64,000 bases of DNA from Lactarius indigo (lineage: Eukaryota > Basidiomycota > Agaricomycetes > Russulales > Russulaceae): positions 62,001-126,000 of the forward strand of contig JAFKAC010000071.1 in the NCBI GenBank assembly GCA_025766275.1, in the 5' to 3' direction. The notes beneath the pieces were generated by a model that ran no database searches, had not been told where the DNA came from, and saw nothing but the letters and a program-made list of their open reading frames with translations. Positions 11,579 through 22,748 of this stretch are shown piece after piece; position 1 is the stretch's first letter, and every line of letters starts with the position of its first letter. The position numbers and the translations under genes are program-made.

Positions 11579-12625
11579 CTAGTAGTGGCATTCATCCTTC
11601 AAATTTCGGTCGCGACCTGTTCCATTCGACATCCGCTTGGCTGGGCATTCGCGAATTTGATGCCCTGGTCTTTTACACTGGAAGCATCGTTTTTCCTGTC
11701 GATGCTGTTCGTGTCTAGGCGTCTTGATTGTTTGGTTGTTTTGCGGGGGTCCTGACATTGTTGCTGGTGGGAGTTCATCTTCTCGTGTTTCCTTAGACTT
11801 ATACAGTTTCACCGCCTTGACGGGCGTAATGGTACTGCTGGTCTTTTTCGTTCTAGTTGGCCCGTTTCACGAACGTCGTGATATCGTTATCCATGGAAGT
11901 TCATCCTCTCGTGTTTCTCCTGGTATTTTGCTTGATGCTTTTTCAAGTGCTTCGAGACACTGTTCGTTCGTATTCCTCCTTACTGTCTTGTCGGGCGTAA
12001 TGATTTGGTCATTTGGTGCGTCTCCTTGTGTGTTTCCATCGCACGGGCTTCGGCTTATTCTTTGGTCATTTAGTGCGTCTCCTCGTACCTCTTGCTGGTA
12101 CAGGCTTCGTCTTATCTGATCGGTGTATTCGTTGTTTGGTGCACCTCCACATGTCATGGTTCGACACGGGTTTCGATTTGTCTGTTTCAGGTATGTTGTT
12201 CGATGCGTCTCCTCATGTAGTGATTCTACACGGGCTTTGACTTGGTCGTTTTCCACGTATCTGTCATACAGGTTCGGTAGATGCTTCTTTATCGTATCTT
12301 CTGCGTCTGTTTGCCAGTCGTGTAACATCACTTCATTTGTCGATGTTTCTGGGCTGGTTACCTCCGGTAGTTCATCATTGCAGAGGTTCCTAGTTCTTGT
12401 TTTGCTATCTGTTATCAGGATCTCCGATCGAGGGTCTCGTCGTGCTTCTGGCTGAGAAGTGACCAATTGCGATTCGAAGTTCATGGATCGGGCGTGATCC
12501 CATGTCGTTGATTCCCCATCTCTTTCATTGACTAAGCGTGTCGCGTCGTGCACGTCAATACATGAGTCTATTCCGGTTCTGTCGTGTTGATATCGATCAA
12601 CCAAATTTGTGTTGTTGTTGCTCAA
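11579..12625 (-). pseudogene. Gag-like remnant with one CCHC knuckle
   Basis: Two minus-strand open stretches (11867-12625 and 11579-11812). The second has CFQCKRPGHQIRECP, a canonical C-x2-C-x4-H-x4-C gag knuckle. The first is hydrophilic and contains short repeated motifs: GDAPND/GDALND, ETREDELP and RSPCD/NPCR blocks. The gag core is not recognisable. The repeated short motifs suggest internal duplication. Confidence 0.5.
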
Positions 12626-13798
12626 CTCCTCTCGGAGTTCGTGTAAATTTTTCCTCGACGGCTCGTGGGTACGTGGTTCTGTCTTGGTCCGGTTGTGCCC
12701 TAGCTGACAGCAGTCAGCATGATTCCTGAATACTGTTCTCGTCGGTCTGTTTTCTTTGGGCAGTCAAGCCTTGTTCGGGAGTCGAATGACCTCCTCTACG
12801 CAGTGGTCTGTTTTGCTGTTAGGTCCTGGGATTTCGTATCGTGCTTCCGTCCGAGAAGCGGTTGGTCGTGATTTGGGGTTCGCATATAAGAGATGATTCT
12901 TCGTTATTGATGAGGCGTTCATTGATGCCTGCGTGTCCGTACGTTGCTCTTCTTTGTCGCTGTCGTGTTTCTCTATCCACTGACATCCGTCTATTCGGCT
13001 GTTGTGATTTCTGGGTGGCGTTCCTACGGGTTCTGTGCTGTGTTGTTCAATTACACGTTCCTTCGTAGGTTTCGTGTACGGCTGTGCCTGTTTGCTCAAT
13101 TCGTTGAGCGTGGGGTTCTTCAAGTTCTGTGTCATTGCGTTATCTTGCGCTTGTTCTGTGAGTCGTCGTCATTTGTTCACTGGCGTCGTGAGCTGTTTGA
13201 ATATCACTGACTCTTTCCGTGGGTTGTTCAGGTTCTGTTCTGTATGTCAATCGTTGGCGTAGCACGTTGCATGGTTCAAGGGTGTCGTTCTATCTATCAA
13301 ACACTTTACGTCGTGTTCGCTGGCTGGTTCAATATATGCGGGTTGTCTCAAGTTATTCATCATGTGTCCTGGCTCTGGGTGGTGCATGTCCGCGCAGGGA
13401 CTGTCATGCGCACAAGTCGTGGTTTCATGGGGACGCGTTTTGCCTCGTCCATCGGCAGCAGCAGTTTCGGTTCTATGCATCGTGATTTGGTTTCGTTGGT
13501 GACTCGCAGTATCGATTGCACTGAGTGTCGGTGTGCTTCGCGTCCGCTCGGGGACTGTTACGCACACGGTTCTGGTTACAGAGGAGGGCGATTGCCTCGT
13601 TCTGTAATTCGTGGTTTTTCTGGGAACGCTTTACGCCTCGTTCTGCGGCAATCGGGGTTCACGTGTGTGAGGAGGATCTATCGTCCTTTCCTACAGCAGT
13701 TCAGGGTCTCGGGCTATAGGAGAGATCAAGCGTCTCGACCAGTAGTTTATACGAACGACTTGCGCCTCATCCGTGGCTGAGTAAATGGTCTACTCTTA
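12626..13798 (-). other. Leader and unassigned 5' interior of the BTB-carrying element
   Basis: It holds the primer-binding site at 13787-13798 and several minus-strand open stretches (for example 13247-13567 and 12764-13135) with no family resemblance. Confidence 0.45.
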
Positions 13799-14203
13799 TG
13801 TTATGGTTCCGAGGGACCGTATGGTTTCGTGGAGCCAAGCTCGACATGCGGGTAGAGTTGAGACTTACTTCCTTGAAGTAAGTCGAGTTTCGGGGGTTCC
13901 TGTGTCACTCTGGGAGTTCACAAGCAAGAGGGTTCGATGATCAACAGACTCGGTATTCGAGAACTAAGAGTAGACAAGGTTTGTGCTACTCAATGAACTA
14001 CATCTTATACTCGTACATACTGGGGTTTTCAGGGACTGTTATCTGTAAGCCACGTCACTATCGATTGCTACGTAGATGATTCAGAATCTTAGCACCATAA
14101 GGCGTGCTCTGAGTGATACACAACTTCTGTAAGACTTTCGAGGGTCAGATCTTGAACGCGGACGTTACGTGACGTGATGTGACGATGTCACGTGATCGTG
14201 ACA
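13799..14203 (-). repeat. 5' LTR of the BTB-carrying element
   Basis: On the minus strand: TATA-like AGTATAAGA, an arm GAGTAG, then GTCTACTCTTA (13965-13975 on the plus strand) about 35 bases downstream. That last word is the exact 11-base complement of the site directly after the LTR (13788-13798). This supports the orientation and a self-primed start of reverse transcription. Confidence 0.88.
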
Positions 14204-14221
14204 CATCGTGACAACGTTACA

Positions 14222-14839
14222 AGTGAGGAGACCTCTACCAAATGTGTCACCAAATGTGCTAAGGTTTATTTGCTGATGACTGTCCAAGGTCTGCTTGTGC
14301 CATTTGCCAAGACCCAGGGTGACACTTGTGTTGCCCAGATCAGTGCTGCCACAGCGTCTATAGACATTTTCCTGGCACTTGTCAAAGACAATACAGTGGG
14401 ACCTGACACCAGCCCTTGACTCCAGTCAATCACCAAGTGTTTCTGGGAATTGTTCCCTGCCCCAGTAGGGTCTTTGCTGAATGTCTCCTCCGAGTGTATG
14501 GCTGCTGCCATGGCCTGCTCACACCAACTGTTCACCAAAGGTCTCACTCAGGAGGTTGCTCTGGAAGTCAGTGGCACTCACTACTTGGCTCCTTTGGACG
14601 ACCTCTGCCTGGCCTTCTGTGCTCTCCATGACAAGGAGTACTCTTACCTTGTCCAGGTCATGTCTGACAACCCTGCTGTTGCCATGTGCACCAACCCTGC
14701 CTCCCCTGCTGATTATGAGTGTCTCTCTCTGCTGTTGCAGGCCTTTGGCAGTTATGACATTCTCAGTAACCCTCTCAATGAGCCACTAGTGCCCACCGCC
14801 ATTCCCATGGCCAGCAAGCCCCTCCTTCCCTATGCTTAA
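14222..14839 (+). pseudogene. LINE ORF1-like gene, part 2 (after the nested insertions)
   Basis: The sequence resumes at the second AGTGA copy and reads KCVTKCAKVYLLMTVQGLL and onward. One TGA at 14417-14419 follows GPDTSP, and an open frame in another phase (14450-14839) ends LPYA-stop. Composition and TG/CA richness match part 1. No domain is recognised here; it is assigned by position across the solo LTR. Confidence 0.5.
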
Positions 14840-16527
14840 TACAGGGCCGTAAAATCGCCTGGCCACACGGGGCCGGAAAACGCAGGGAGGGGATGATAGT
14901 AATTGAATTGCTGATGCTGGGAGGGACACTGATAATGACAGAGGAGCCAGGGGGTAGGGGAGACCAAGGGTAGCAACATGGTTGACAATGCAGGTGTGGG
15001 CTCAGGCTAATTGTGCATCGCCAAATGTGCTTGTGTGAGCTGAGATTCTGAGGCCGTGAGCAAAGACAAAGGGGAAAGTTGAGGGTCTGGTGTTGTGGGG
15101 TGGGATTGCCAAAATGTTGACAAGGGATTGCCAGAAAAGGGGCCATTCGCGTGAATGAAATCCATGGAGATCCATCAGAGCGTGCTGGCAGTCATACACT
15201 AGGCTCTGAGTGAGGTGATGGCATTGCTGCCGGTCTGATGCGTGGCACATAAGGGTTGTCATTGTCGTCCTACTACATCCTGTTGGTGCATATGTGCAGT
15301 GATCTACAAACAAAAATGGGAGGGGGTGTGAGATTTGGAGTGGAAAGGGTTGCTGCAAGGTTGTTGTGGTGAGTGAAGATGAAGTGATCAAACTGGAGAG
15401 CAAATGTGCAAGTTTGGAGATTCAGGCTGGAGTGGGATTGGGATCGAAGGTGAAATCAAAAGGGAAGGAAGGGCATTGAAGGGAGAAAACAAGGGAACAC
15501 CAAAATAGAGAAGTGTAATCTGAAAGTAGATGGGAGAGATCCGATATTGATGGAGCAGTAATGTTGACAAGGTGGAAATCTTCAACACTACAACTAGTAC
15601 AGAATATGGGAAGATGAGACTGCCAAAGTGTGAGTTTAAAGTGAGAATTGGAGAGACGGAAAGTGGAAAGAATCAAAGATGAAGATGGGATCAAAGGACA
15701 GGGCGAAATGGGTGCAGTGGAAGACTGAGGTGACTGAAAATGACTAGATTCTGGTGATAACAAAGACAGCCCGGGGATGGAGTCCAGTGATCATCATAGA
15801 CTGAAAGAGATTGCTTGTCATTGCACAGGTCACCAGAGGTGAAGTTCGGAATCTTTAGAAACAAGGAAGTACATTGGAAATATGTGTTGCACTCATTCGA
15901 GTTGACATACGAGGTGGAGTGAAATTGGAGCGATAACATGATTTTGTGGCCATTGTGGCTGACTTCTGATCACATGGGTGACTCACAACTGGGGCCGCTC
16001 AGGGCCACTAAGACATGTGCTGAAGGGAATGATGCTCATTGAATCAGGAATTCTGCCAAGGATGCTAGGAGAATAAGAAATGCAAGTGGAGTCGCTGGAG
16101 GGACTGGGGATGACAGCGATAGCATGTGCATTGCTGATGTTTGAGAGGATGCCACACAGGGCATCGGTTGAGTCGCTAGCACTTGACTTGGGGTTGCAGA
16201 GACTACAGGCAATGATGTGGGCATGGGAAGTGTTGTAGGGTATGGGGATGAGGGATGCAGTCATTCGAGATGGCATGGACTGGGCTTGGGGTGAGGGTGA
16301 TAATGTGCAAGTCGCTAACAGGGGGGAAGATGTCATACAAGGCATTGGTTGAGTCACTCGTGCTTGACTCAGAGGGGGTGTTGACAGTGTCCGTGATGCT
16401 GTTGGTGCTTGTGAAGTTGTATACCAAGATTGTTGTTGTGCAATCAGCTGTGAGTTGGCTTGTTCCGGTACTGCAGTTGAAGGATTTGGTATTATTGGAA
16501 AGGTAATCGATTGGGGGTTCGCTATCC
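14840..16527. other. Unassigned stretch, no gene recognised
   Basis: The plus strand is purine-rich. Minus-strand open stretches (for example 15002-15403, 15422-15763, 15983-16357) are Ser/Pro/Thr-rich and resemble no family I know. Two diverged copies of a unit are visible around 16125-16230 and 16300-16400. Confidence 0.4.
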
Positions 16528-17188
16528 TGTTGCTAAGTGTAATGAATGTCAGCCAAGGTGGTTGTGCAGATCGGCTGGAATCTGCCAGACAAGCAATGCA
16601 AGGGAAGATGGCTGTTGTGGGCTGAAAACATGGTTGTGATTGCTCCTTGAGGCCTACAAATGCAAGTTGCTTCTACCTCCCCATGTTGGCCACCAGAATG
16701 ATGAGCTAGGTTGTCTCTACACATCAGGACACTGCCTGAAACAACCTGAGCTACCCTGGGTTCAGGGAGGTGTGAAGCTGCGTTGCTAATTGTGCAGGCC
16801 TTCGTGGGACTCACTACTTTGTACAGCAGTCGGCTGATTCGGGGGAAACGTCGCTCTAAAGCGCCGAAGGGTGCATGATGGTGCGGCACTTAGGGGAACA
16901 TGGTGAGCGAAGGGAACTGGGACCCTCAGAGCTCTAAGCTCTGAGGGAAAGTGGACTAAGATTAACTGGTTGGAAAGGAGTAGTTACAGGATGTTTATAT
17001 ACATGGAGACAGAGGTATTGATCTAAATATAAAGTAGACCCTAGAGGGCAACCAAGTGAGGTCGCAAAGTGAAAGGAAAGGAATGGGCTCATGCCTGAGA
17101 TCAGCTGAAGTGCAGGAAAGTCAGCCGCCAGAGCGATACAGAAAAGTGCCCAATATTGGCTGGCCAGCTGTGTGCTGGGCATATTAAC
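16528..17188 (-). repeat. Possible LTR, minus orientation
   Basis: On the minus strand it would start near TTAATATGCCCAGCACACAG and end TTAGCAACA, with a TATATAAAC box near 17000. The first base pair appears mutated (CG for TG). No partner LTR or target duplication was found, so this is tentative. Confidence 0.35.
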
Positions 17189-17209
17189 GAATCGAAAAAT
17201 ATGTTCCAT

Positions 17210-20200
17210 TGAAGGTACAACTCAGGACAAAACAAATAACACAATGATTCTATGTCACAGAACTGGCAACAACAATATTCTACTAGGATACCCTTGGCTT
17301 CAGCAGTTCAAATCACAAATCAATTTGAAAAAGGGAATACTCACCCCAGACCCTCTTCACCTCTCTACCCTCCTCGTACCCACAGTGCGCAGATCTACCA
17401 CAATCCAAGTCGAAGCCCCCAATGGGGGAGACACATTTGTGACCTAGAACGAACACTGTAACCCTGGAGTGGAGCCAATTGACAAACAGACACCAGAGAC
17501 AAACCCTGCAACAAAAACAAGTCGGCACCAAGCACTATTACCTTACCTACTCGTCTGGGCCACCACTTTCAATGAGTGGCAATTGCTTGTTGATGCCATC
17601 GATCCCTGGGAAGCTGGAGACAAACTACACATTAGAATACCAAGTGGAGAGATGATTTGAGGCACAAACATGGCACAGCAATGGGCCATCGAGGTGAACA
17701 AAGACAAAGCAAAACTGACTGAGGATTCAATCCCCACCGAGTACCGCCGCCACATCATGGTATTTTCCGAAGTGGAATCCCAATGCTTCCCACCATCATG
17801 TGACTGGGATCATGCAATCAAACTCGCCCCAGATGTGCCTGCCACCCTTGACTGTAAAGTGTATCCCCTGACTAAGGATGAATGTGGGGCATTACAAAAC
17901 TTTTTGGATGAACACTTGGCAAAGCAATATATCTGTCCATCACACTCCCCTTATGCCAGCCCCTTTTTCTTTATTAAGAAAAAGGATGGGAAATTACAAC
18001 CAGTCCAGGACTACCGATGCCTGAACCAGCACACTATCTGCAACACCTACCCCCTCCCCCTTATTAAGACCCTCACAGAAGGTCTTAGAGGCAGCCGCCT
18101 CTACACTAAGTTCAACATCAGGTGGGGATATAATAACATGCAAATCAAGGTGGGTGACAAATGGAAAGCAGCCTTCAAAACAGAAGAAGGACTATTTGAA
18201 CCCTGCGTCATGTTCTTTGGGTTAACTAATTCTCCCTCTACCTTCCAGGCTATGATGGACACTATCCTGCATACCCAGCTGAAGGCAGAGAGCTGCTGTT
18301 ACGTCTTCGATTACATGGATGATATTCTTATCGCCACCCCAGATGACCTCTCTCTTCACTGCACCATTGTCCATGAAGTGTTGGATATATTGGAATGAGA
18401 AAGCCTTTTCCTTAAACCAGAAAAGTGCACCTTTGAAACACAGAGAGTGGAATATCTGGGGCTCATCTCTGAAGGTGACAAAATTGAAGCCGATCCTACC
18501 AAGCTTGCTGGACTCAGAGACTGGCCTTGCACTCTTAAAACAGTCAAACAAGTACGCAGCACCCTAGGAGTCTTTGGATACCAATGACCCTTCATCCCTG
18601 GCTTCACCAACATCGCCCAACCACTCACTAATCTCCTAAAGAAGGACTGCCCCTTTGTCCTGGACACCTGAATGCACTGCTGCCATTGATAAGCTTGTTA
18701 ACATTCTCACCAGCACTCCAGTTCTCTGGCAGCCTGACCTAAGTGCTCCCTTTGAAGTTGAAGTTGACACCTCCACCTTCGCCACTGGTGGCATTCTGTA
18801 CCAGCGTGACACCAACAACGAACTCCATCCAGTCGCATACCACTAGAAGACATTCAATGAGGCAGAGTGCAACTATGACATCCACAACCGTGAATTACTT
18901 GCAGTCATCACCACCCTTAAAGAGTGGCGTCACTTCCTCCTCGGCTCCCCATATCCTGTCACCATCTATACTGATCATGCAAACCTCCAATACTACAAGC
19001 AACCCCATAAAATCAACCAGTGTGTTGCCCATTACATCCCCTTACTTGGCGAGTATAATCTAAAGCTTGTTCATAAACCTGGCACTGTTAACTGTGCTGA
19101 TGCTCTCTCTTGACGACCTGACCATGATGATGGCTCTACTGACAACCAGGACATCACCATCCTCCCTGCGCAGCTCTTCATCCAGGCCACTCAGCTTTCC
19201 TCACTTGAACAGAATGTCCATGCCCTACAACTGTCACACCTGCCCACTATCCTGTGCTGGAAGGATGTTTACGACCTCTCCTTCTCTGATGGCTCCTGGT
19301 GGCACAGTGCCTGCCTTGTGGTTATGGAAGACCCCGATCTTTGGAGGGGGGTAATTTCCCTCTATCATGATTCCCCTAGCACTGGCCACCCAGGAATTGC
19401 CAACACTCATGCCCTCATTTCACGTGACTACTGGTGGCCAGGGATGCAAAACACCATTATAGCCTACGTTAAGGGCTGCGCCACTTGCCAGGCAAACAAA
19501 GCTGTCTCCCATCAACCTTGGCCCCCACCCTTTCCCATTGCCACCAACCCCTCAGTGCAACCATTTGAAACAGTAATGATGGACTTCATTACTAAGCTCC
19601 CCCTCTCCCATGGGTTCAATTCTATTTTAACAATCACTGACCATGATTGTACCAAGGGAACACTGTTTATCCCCTGCAAAGAATCGATTAATGGCCCTGG
19701 GGTGGCAGCACTTTATCACTAACATGTCTATCCCCACTTCGGACTACCCACTCGCATTATCACTGATAGAGATCCTTGCTTTGCCTCCGCCTCCTCTCAG
19801 CAACTCTGCAAGTCTCTAGGTATCACGCAGAATATCTCAATGGCTTATCACCCACAGATGGACAGCCAATCCGAGCGATCTAACCAGTGGTTGGAACAGT
19901 ACTTATGCTTCTTCTGCAATGGACGACAGACAGACTGGGTAGATTGGCTCCTATCAGCCCAGTTCGCACACAACAGCTGGCCAAACACCACTACATGTCA
20001 CACTCCATTCAACCTCCTTATGGGCCACACTCCTCGCACTCCTGGCACCCATCTTACCAATCATGCTGCCCCATCTGTCAGCAAGCGCCTCACAGCAATC
20101 TCAGATATACGAATGTTGGCACAGCAGGGCATCAAAGCAGCCCAGGAGATGGCCATTAAAGCTCCTTCTTCCTTCACCCCATACAAGGAAGGCGACCTTG

Positions 20201-20633
20201 TCTGGCTAGAAGCTAAGAACCTCACCACATCACACCCTACTGCCAAGCTAGCCCCAAAGTGTTATGGCCCATTCCCCATCACTAAAGTCATCTCTCACAT
20301 TGTCTACCAGCTGGCACTCCCACCGACATGGAAGATCCATAATGTCTTCCATGCATCTCTTCTTCTCCCTTATCACAAAACCACCGAGCATGGCCCAAAC
20401 TTCTTGTGACCAGCCCCTGATCTTATTGATGGGATAGAAGAGTACGAGGTCGAAGAAATTCGTGACTCACGCAGATGATGCCGCCAGCTTCAGTACCTCA
20501 TCAAATGGAAAGGATATCCTGATGTGGACAATACTTGGGAGCCCTACGGTAACATCCATGCCCCTGACCTCATACAAGCATTTCATGACATGCATCTGGA
20601 CACTGTTCAATTTAGAATGGGGGTAATGTCATG
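17210..20633 (+). pseudogene. Old Ty3/gypsy pol (protease end to chromodomain)
   Basis: Coding starts inside the protease (ILLGYPWLQQF, about 17273-17305). RT follows: FFFIKKKDGKL, KFNIRWGYNN near 18113 where the family has FDIRW, and YMDDILIAT at 18314. Next come RNase H (EVDTSTFATGGIL, 18760), the integrase zinc site (GHPG, CATCQANK), the core (MMDFITKLP, ITDRDP, SERSNQWLEQY) and a chromodomain (YLIKWKGYPDVDNTWEP, about 20497-20550). It is broken by nine in-frame stops and one base insertion near 18655. Six of the stops are TGA at expected arginines, one is TAA and two are TAG. After the chromodomain the frame runs straight to the polypurine tract, so this family lacks the third module. The 5' half is missing. 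Confidence 0.9.
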
Positions 20634-21058
20634 AATGCCCCCTATTTTTCCTATCTTTCCTTCCTTTCTACCTTTCCTCACTTCTTCATTCCACTGGCAG
20701 TTGTTTTGCTGGCATTTGCTTTGCTGGCATTTGCTTTGCTGGCATTTGCTTTGCTGGCATTTGCTTTGCTGGCATCATATCACCCTGCTGGCATCCCTGG
20801 ACACTAGCTATATAAACCCCATAGTACACCCTGTATTTCCTTAGCTCTGGCTTCATCAATATACTGTCTAGTCCCTTAGCATTTTCCTCTCAAAACTCTG
20901 CCACAATCCTCCTCTCTAAAGCTTTGTTGCCTTGAGCTGTATCAAGGAACATCCACAGACTTAGGTGCCATCCTACTCAGTAGCGGACCAACTCAGTATC
21001 CCTGGCCTAAGGCTGGACCTGTTACAGACCAGACGCACGCCCCAGCAGTGGCGTGACA
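20627..21058 (+). repeat. 3' LTR of the old gypsy element (family gamma)
   Basis: It begins TGTCATGAATG after the polypurine tract agaatgggggtaa and ends GGCGTGACA. It contains about five tandem copies of a 15-base unit (ttgctttgctggcat, about 20697-20773) and TATATAAAC near 20809. The left LTR is lost. Confidence 0.85.
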
Positions 21059-21811
21059 ATATAGGCTAGTATGCAAAGACCAAGATATGCCATCTTGGTC
21101 TTCTTCAACCATCACTTGTCTTCCATTTTCTTCTATTCAAATCAACCTTCGTGTTACGCTCCACCGGCGTTAGTCCGACTTGGACTCTGGACAGGCGTAA
21201 TCGACTTAGCGAAAGCTCGGCGAATGGGGATCACGTGTCAACCCAACGCGCACTAAACAGGGGCACACTGGCACACACTGTAGCGAAAATGAAGAAGTAC
21301 TATCCCTTGGTGGATAGCAGCGGAGGCACACTTAGTCCAAGACTAAGGCAGACAAAAGATGAGTCAAGTGGTGGATTGAAGAAGACCAAGATGGGGACTC
21401 TTGGTCTTCCGAGACGACTACTTATACAAATACATGCGGGCTTTAAAGCGCCGCTAGAAACAGTAGGTAACCAGTAGCATAACTAGCTCGAACCCTAGTA
21501 CAGCTATCCTAGGAATGAGTCATACATGAGTCACAATCACATGCGAACTACTATGCTGACTGATGCGAAGTAAGAGTCCATGACTAATATCAATACCGGA
21601 CCGTAGTCATAACCGGTCATGAGTCGTATGTAATGAGTCATTAGGTCCGTACCGTAACACTTCGACCTGCCTAAGTATCTAGGAGGTCTTCTGCTGTCTA
21701 GCACTTGCAAGTGTCTAGAAGTTGCCTTTGTGCCATATGTCCCAGGACATGCCTAGCTGAGTGATTGCCTTCATCCAAGCTCAAGTCAAGCTAACGCCAT
21801 GACAGCATTAC
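21059..21811 (+). repeat. LTR fragment (family beta), split by another solo LTR
   Basis: Parts 21059-21151 and 21665-21811. The first holds hairpin arms 21076-21086 / 21092-21103; the second ends GCATTACA after the conserved GCTCAAGTCAAGCTAACGCC-like segment. The 5' part is missing where it meets the old gypsy LTR end at 21058. Confidence 0.75.
21152..21659 (-). repeat. Solo LTR (family alpha)
   Basis: 508 bases; on the plus strand it starts TGTTACGCTCC and ends CCGTAACA. Perfect duplication CTTCG at 21147-21151 and 21660-21664. It contains the alpha-family hairpin (gaagaccaaga / tcttggtcttc) near 21388-21416. Confidence 0.92.
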
Positions 21812-21891
21812 AGTATGCCACTCCCCACCTTCCACACAATAATTGTGCCTTCATAGCACATGAGGACTACTGTGTCCTTACTGACCAACAC
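21812..21891 (+). pseudogene. Fragment of gypsy F third module, left of element 2
   Basis: It reads QYATPHLPHNNCAFIAHEDY and matches YAAPQLSAANRAFIAHED of the module at 44259-44930. It continues in the same frame at 35356 once the inserted element and one AACAC copy are removed. The upstream part is missing where the LTR at 21059-21811 ends. Confidence 0.75.
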
Positions 21892-22234
21892 TGTCACGCC
21901 CACGTGACATCACGGTCACGGGTTGACACGTCAACGATCGATTGCCAGCAGTATGATTCTTTGCCAGCGGTTATGCCACATATCATGTAGTCCTGCCAGC
22001 TCACTTGGAGCTTGAGAAAGTACCAGAAAACAGTCCTGAAAAACAACAGTATGTATGAGTATATAAGATGTAGCTACAGAGTAGTACATACCTTGTCTAC
22101 TCTTTGTTTGAATCCAGTTTGTTCCCTCTCACTTGCGTGCTCTCTGAGTGCTCCAAGTCAGCATCTTCCACTTGTGTAAAAACACGAGTCCTCGCCCACG
22201 TTCACGTCACGGACGGTCACCTGGTACCGTGACA
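21892..22234 (+). repeat. 5' LTR of element 2 with promoter and self-primer
   Basis: TATATAAG at 22060-22067, upstream arm gagtag 22079-22084, and predicted RNA start gtctactctt 22095-22104. It ends ACCGTGACA. Confidence 0.9.
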
Positions 22235-22246
22235 TAAGAGTAGACC
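22235..22246 (+). promoter_or_regulatory. Primer-binding site (self-priming) of element 2
   Basis: TAAGAGTAGACC lies directly after the 5' LTR. Its aagagtagac (22236-22245) is the exact complement of 22095-22104 in the LTR, 35 bases below the TATA box. It does not begin TGG, so a tRNA 3' end is unlikely as primer. The mechanism is known from Tf1; its use here is inferred. Confidence 0.75.
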
Positions 22247-22262
22247 CCACATCTTCCGCTAG

Positions 22263-22748
22263 GCGACTCGGCGCATAAAGAGTCACACACGAACGAAACT
22301 GGCTGATACTCCAGACGGGTCATTCGCGTATATCGAACCCGCCAACGACCCAAACAACAGCACCGAAAAACGACTGGTGCTCAGACGCACAACTCCGAAC
22401 CTCAACGACCTTGCAGTAAAGGCCCTTGTGTGGGAACACCATAGAGGTTACACACTCGATCGCACACCCAACCCGAGCCTTGACATTGAATATTTCGAAA
22501 ACGAAAACGCGTGGTACGAAGTACTGCTAGACTACCTGGGCTGGGCGACATATAACAGCACTCGAGTCGAATGACCACACGATTGGGGACTACGCGTCAG
22601 AGCTAACACTCAACAAATCCCCGAGTATGACTGGAATACTCATCGATTAGCCGTTGCCTCATTAAAACGAAAAGGGAAACGACACTCACCACAACAACCA
22701 CCACTGTTCACGCCCTTACCGTTCCCCACCGTCATCCCACCTATACCA
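22263..22748 (+). pseudogene. N-terminal pre-gag domain of element 2, no ATG
   Basis: The frame of the gag-pol ORF is open upstream of the first ATG (22749) back to TAG 22260-22262, except for TGA 22572-22574. It encodes a plausible folded segment (YLGWATYNSTRVE, then PHDWGLRVRANTQQIPEYDW), similar in pattern to the N-terminal gag segments at 38206 and 56090. No in-frame ATG exists before 22749, so translation would need a non-AUG start or a spliced leader. Confidence 0.55.

Larger units (their letters stand above)
7080..14203 (-). mobile_element. Non-autonomous gypsy derivative carrying a BTB/POZ gene
   Basis: Two 405-base LTRs (7080-7484 and 13799-14203) flank a 6.3 kb interior; target duplication CATCG at 7075-7079 and 14204-14208. 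Orientation is minus: on that strand a polypurine tract (AAGAAAGGGGGCTA, 7485-7498) abuts the 3' LTR, and a self-primer site TAAGAGTAGACC (13787-13798) follows the 5' LTR. The interior keeps only scattered gypsy pieces: one CCHC knuckle, a stretch resembling protease-RT linker, and the zinc-binding start of integrase. Reverse transcriptase core and integrase catalytic core are not seen. The last 1.7 kb encodes a BTB protein. By eye the LTRs differ at 12 sites, 11 of them CpG transitions, so it moved fairly recently although its own enzymes are absent. Confidence 0.88.
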
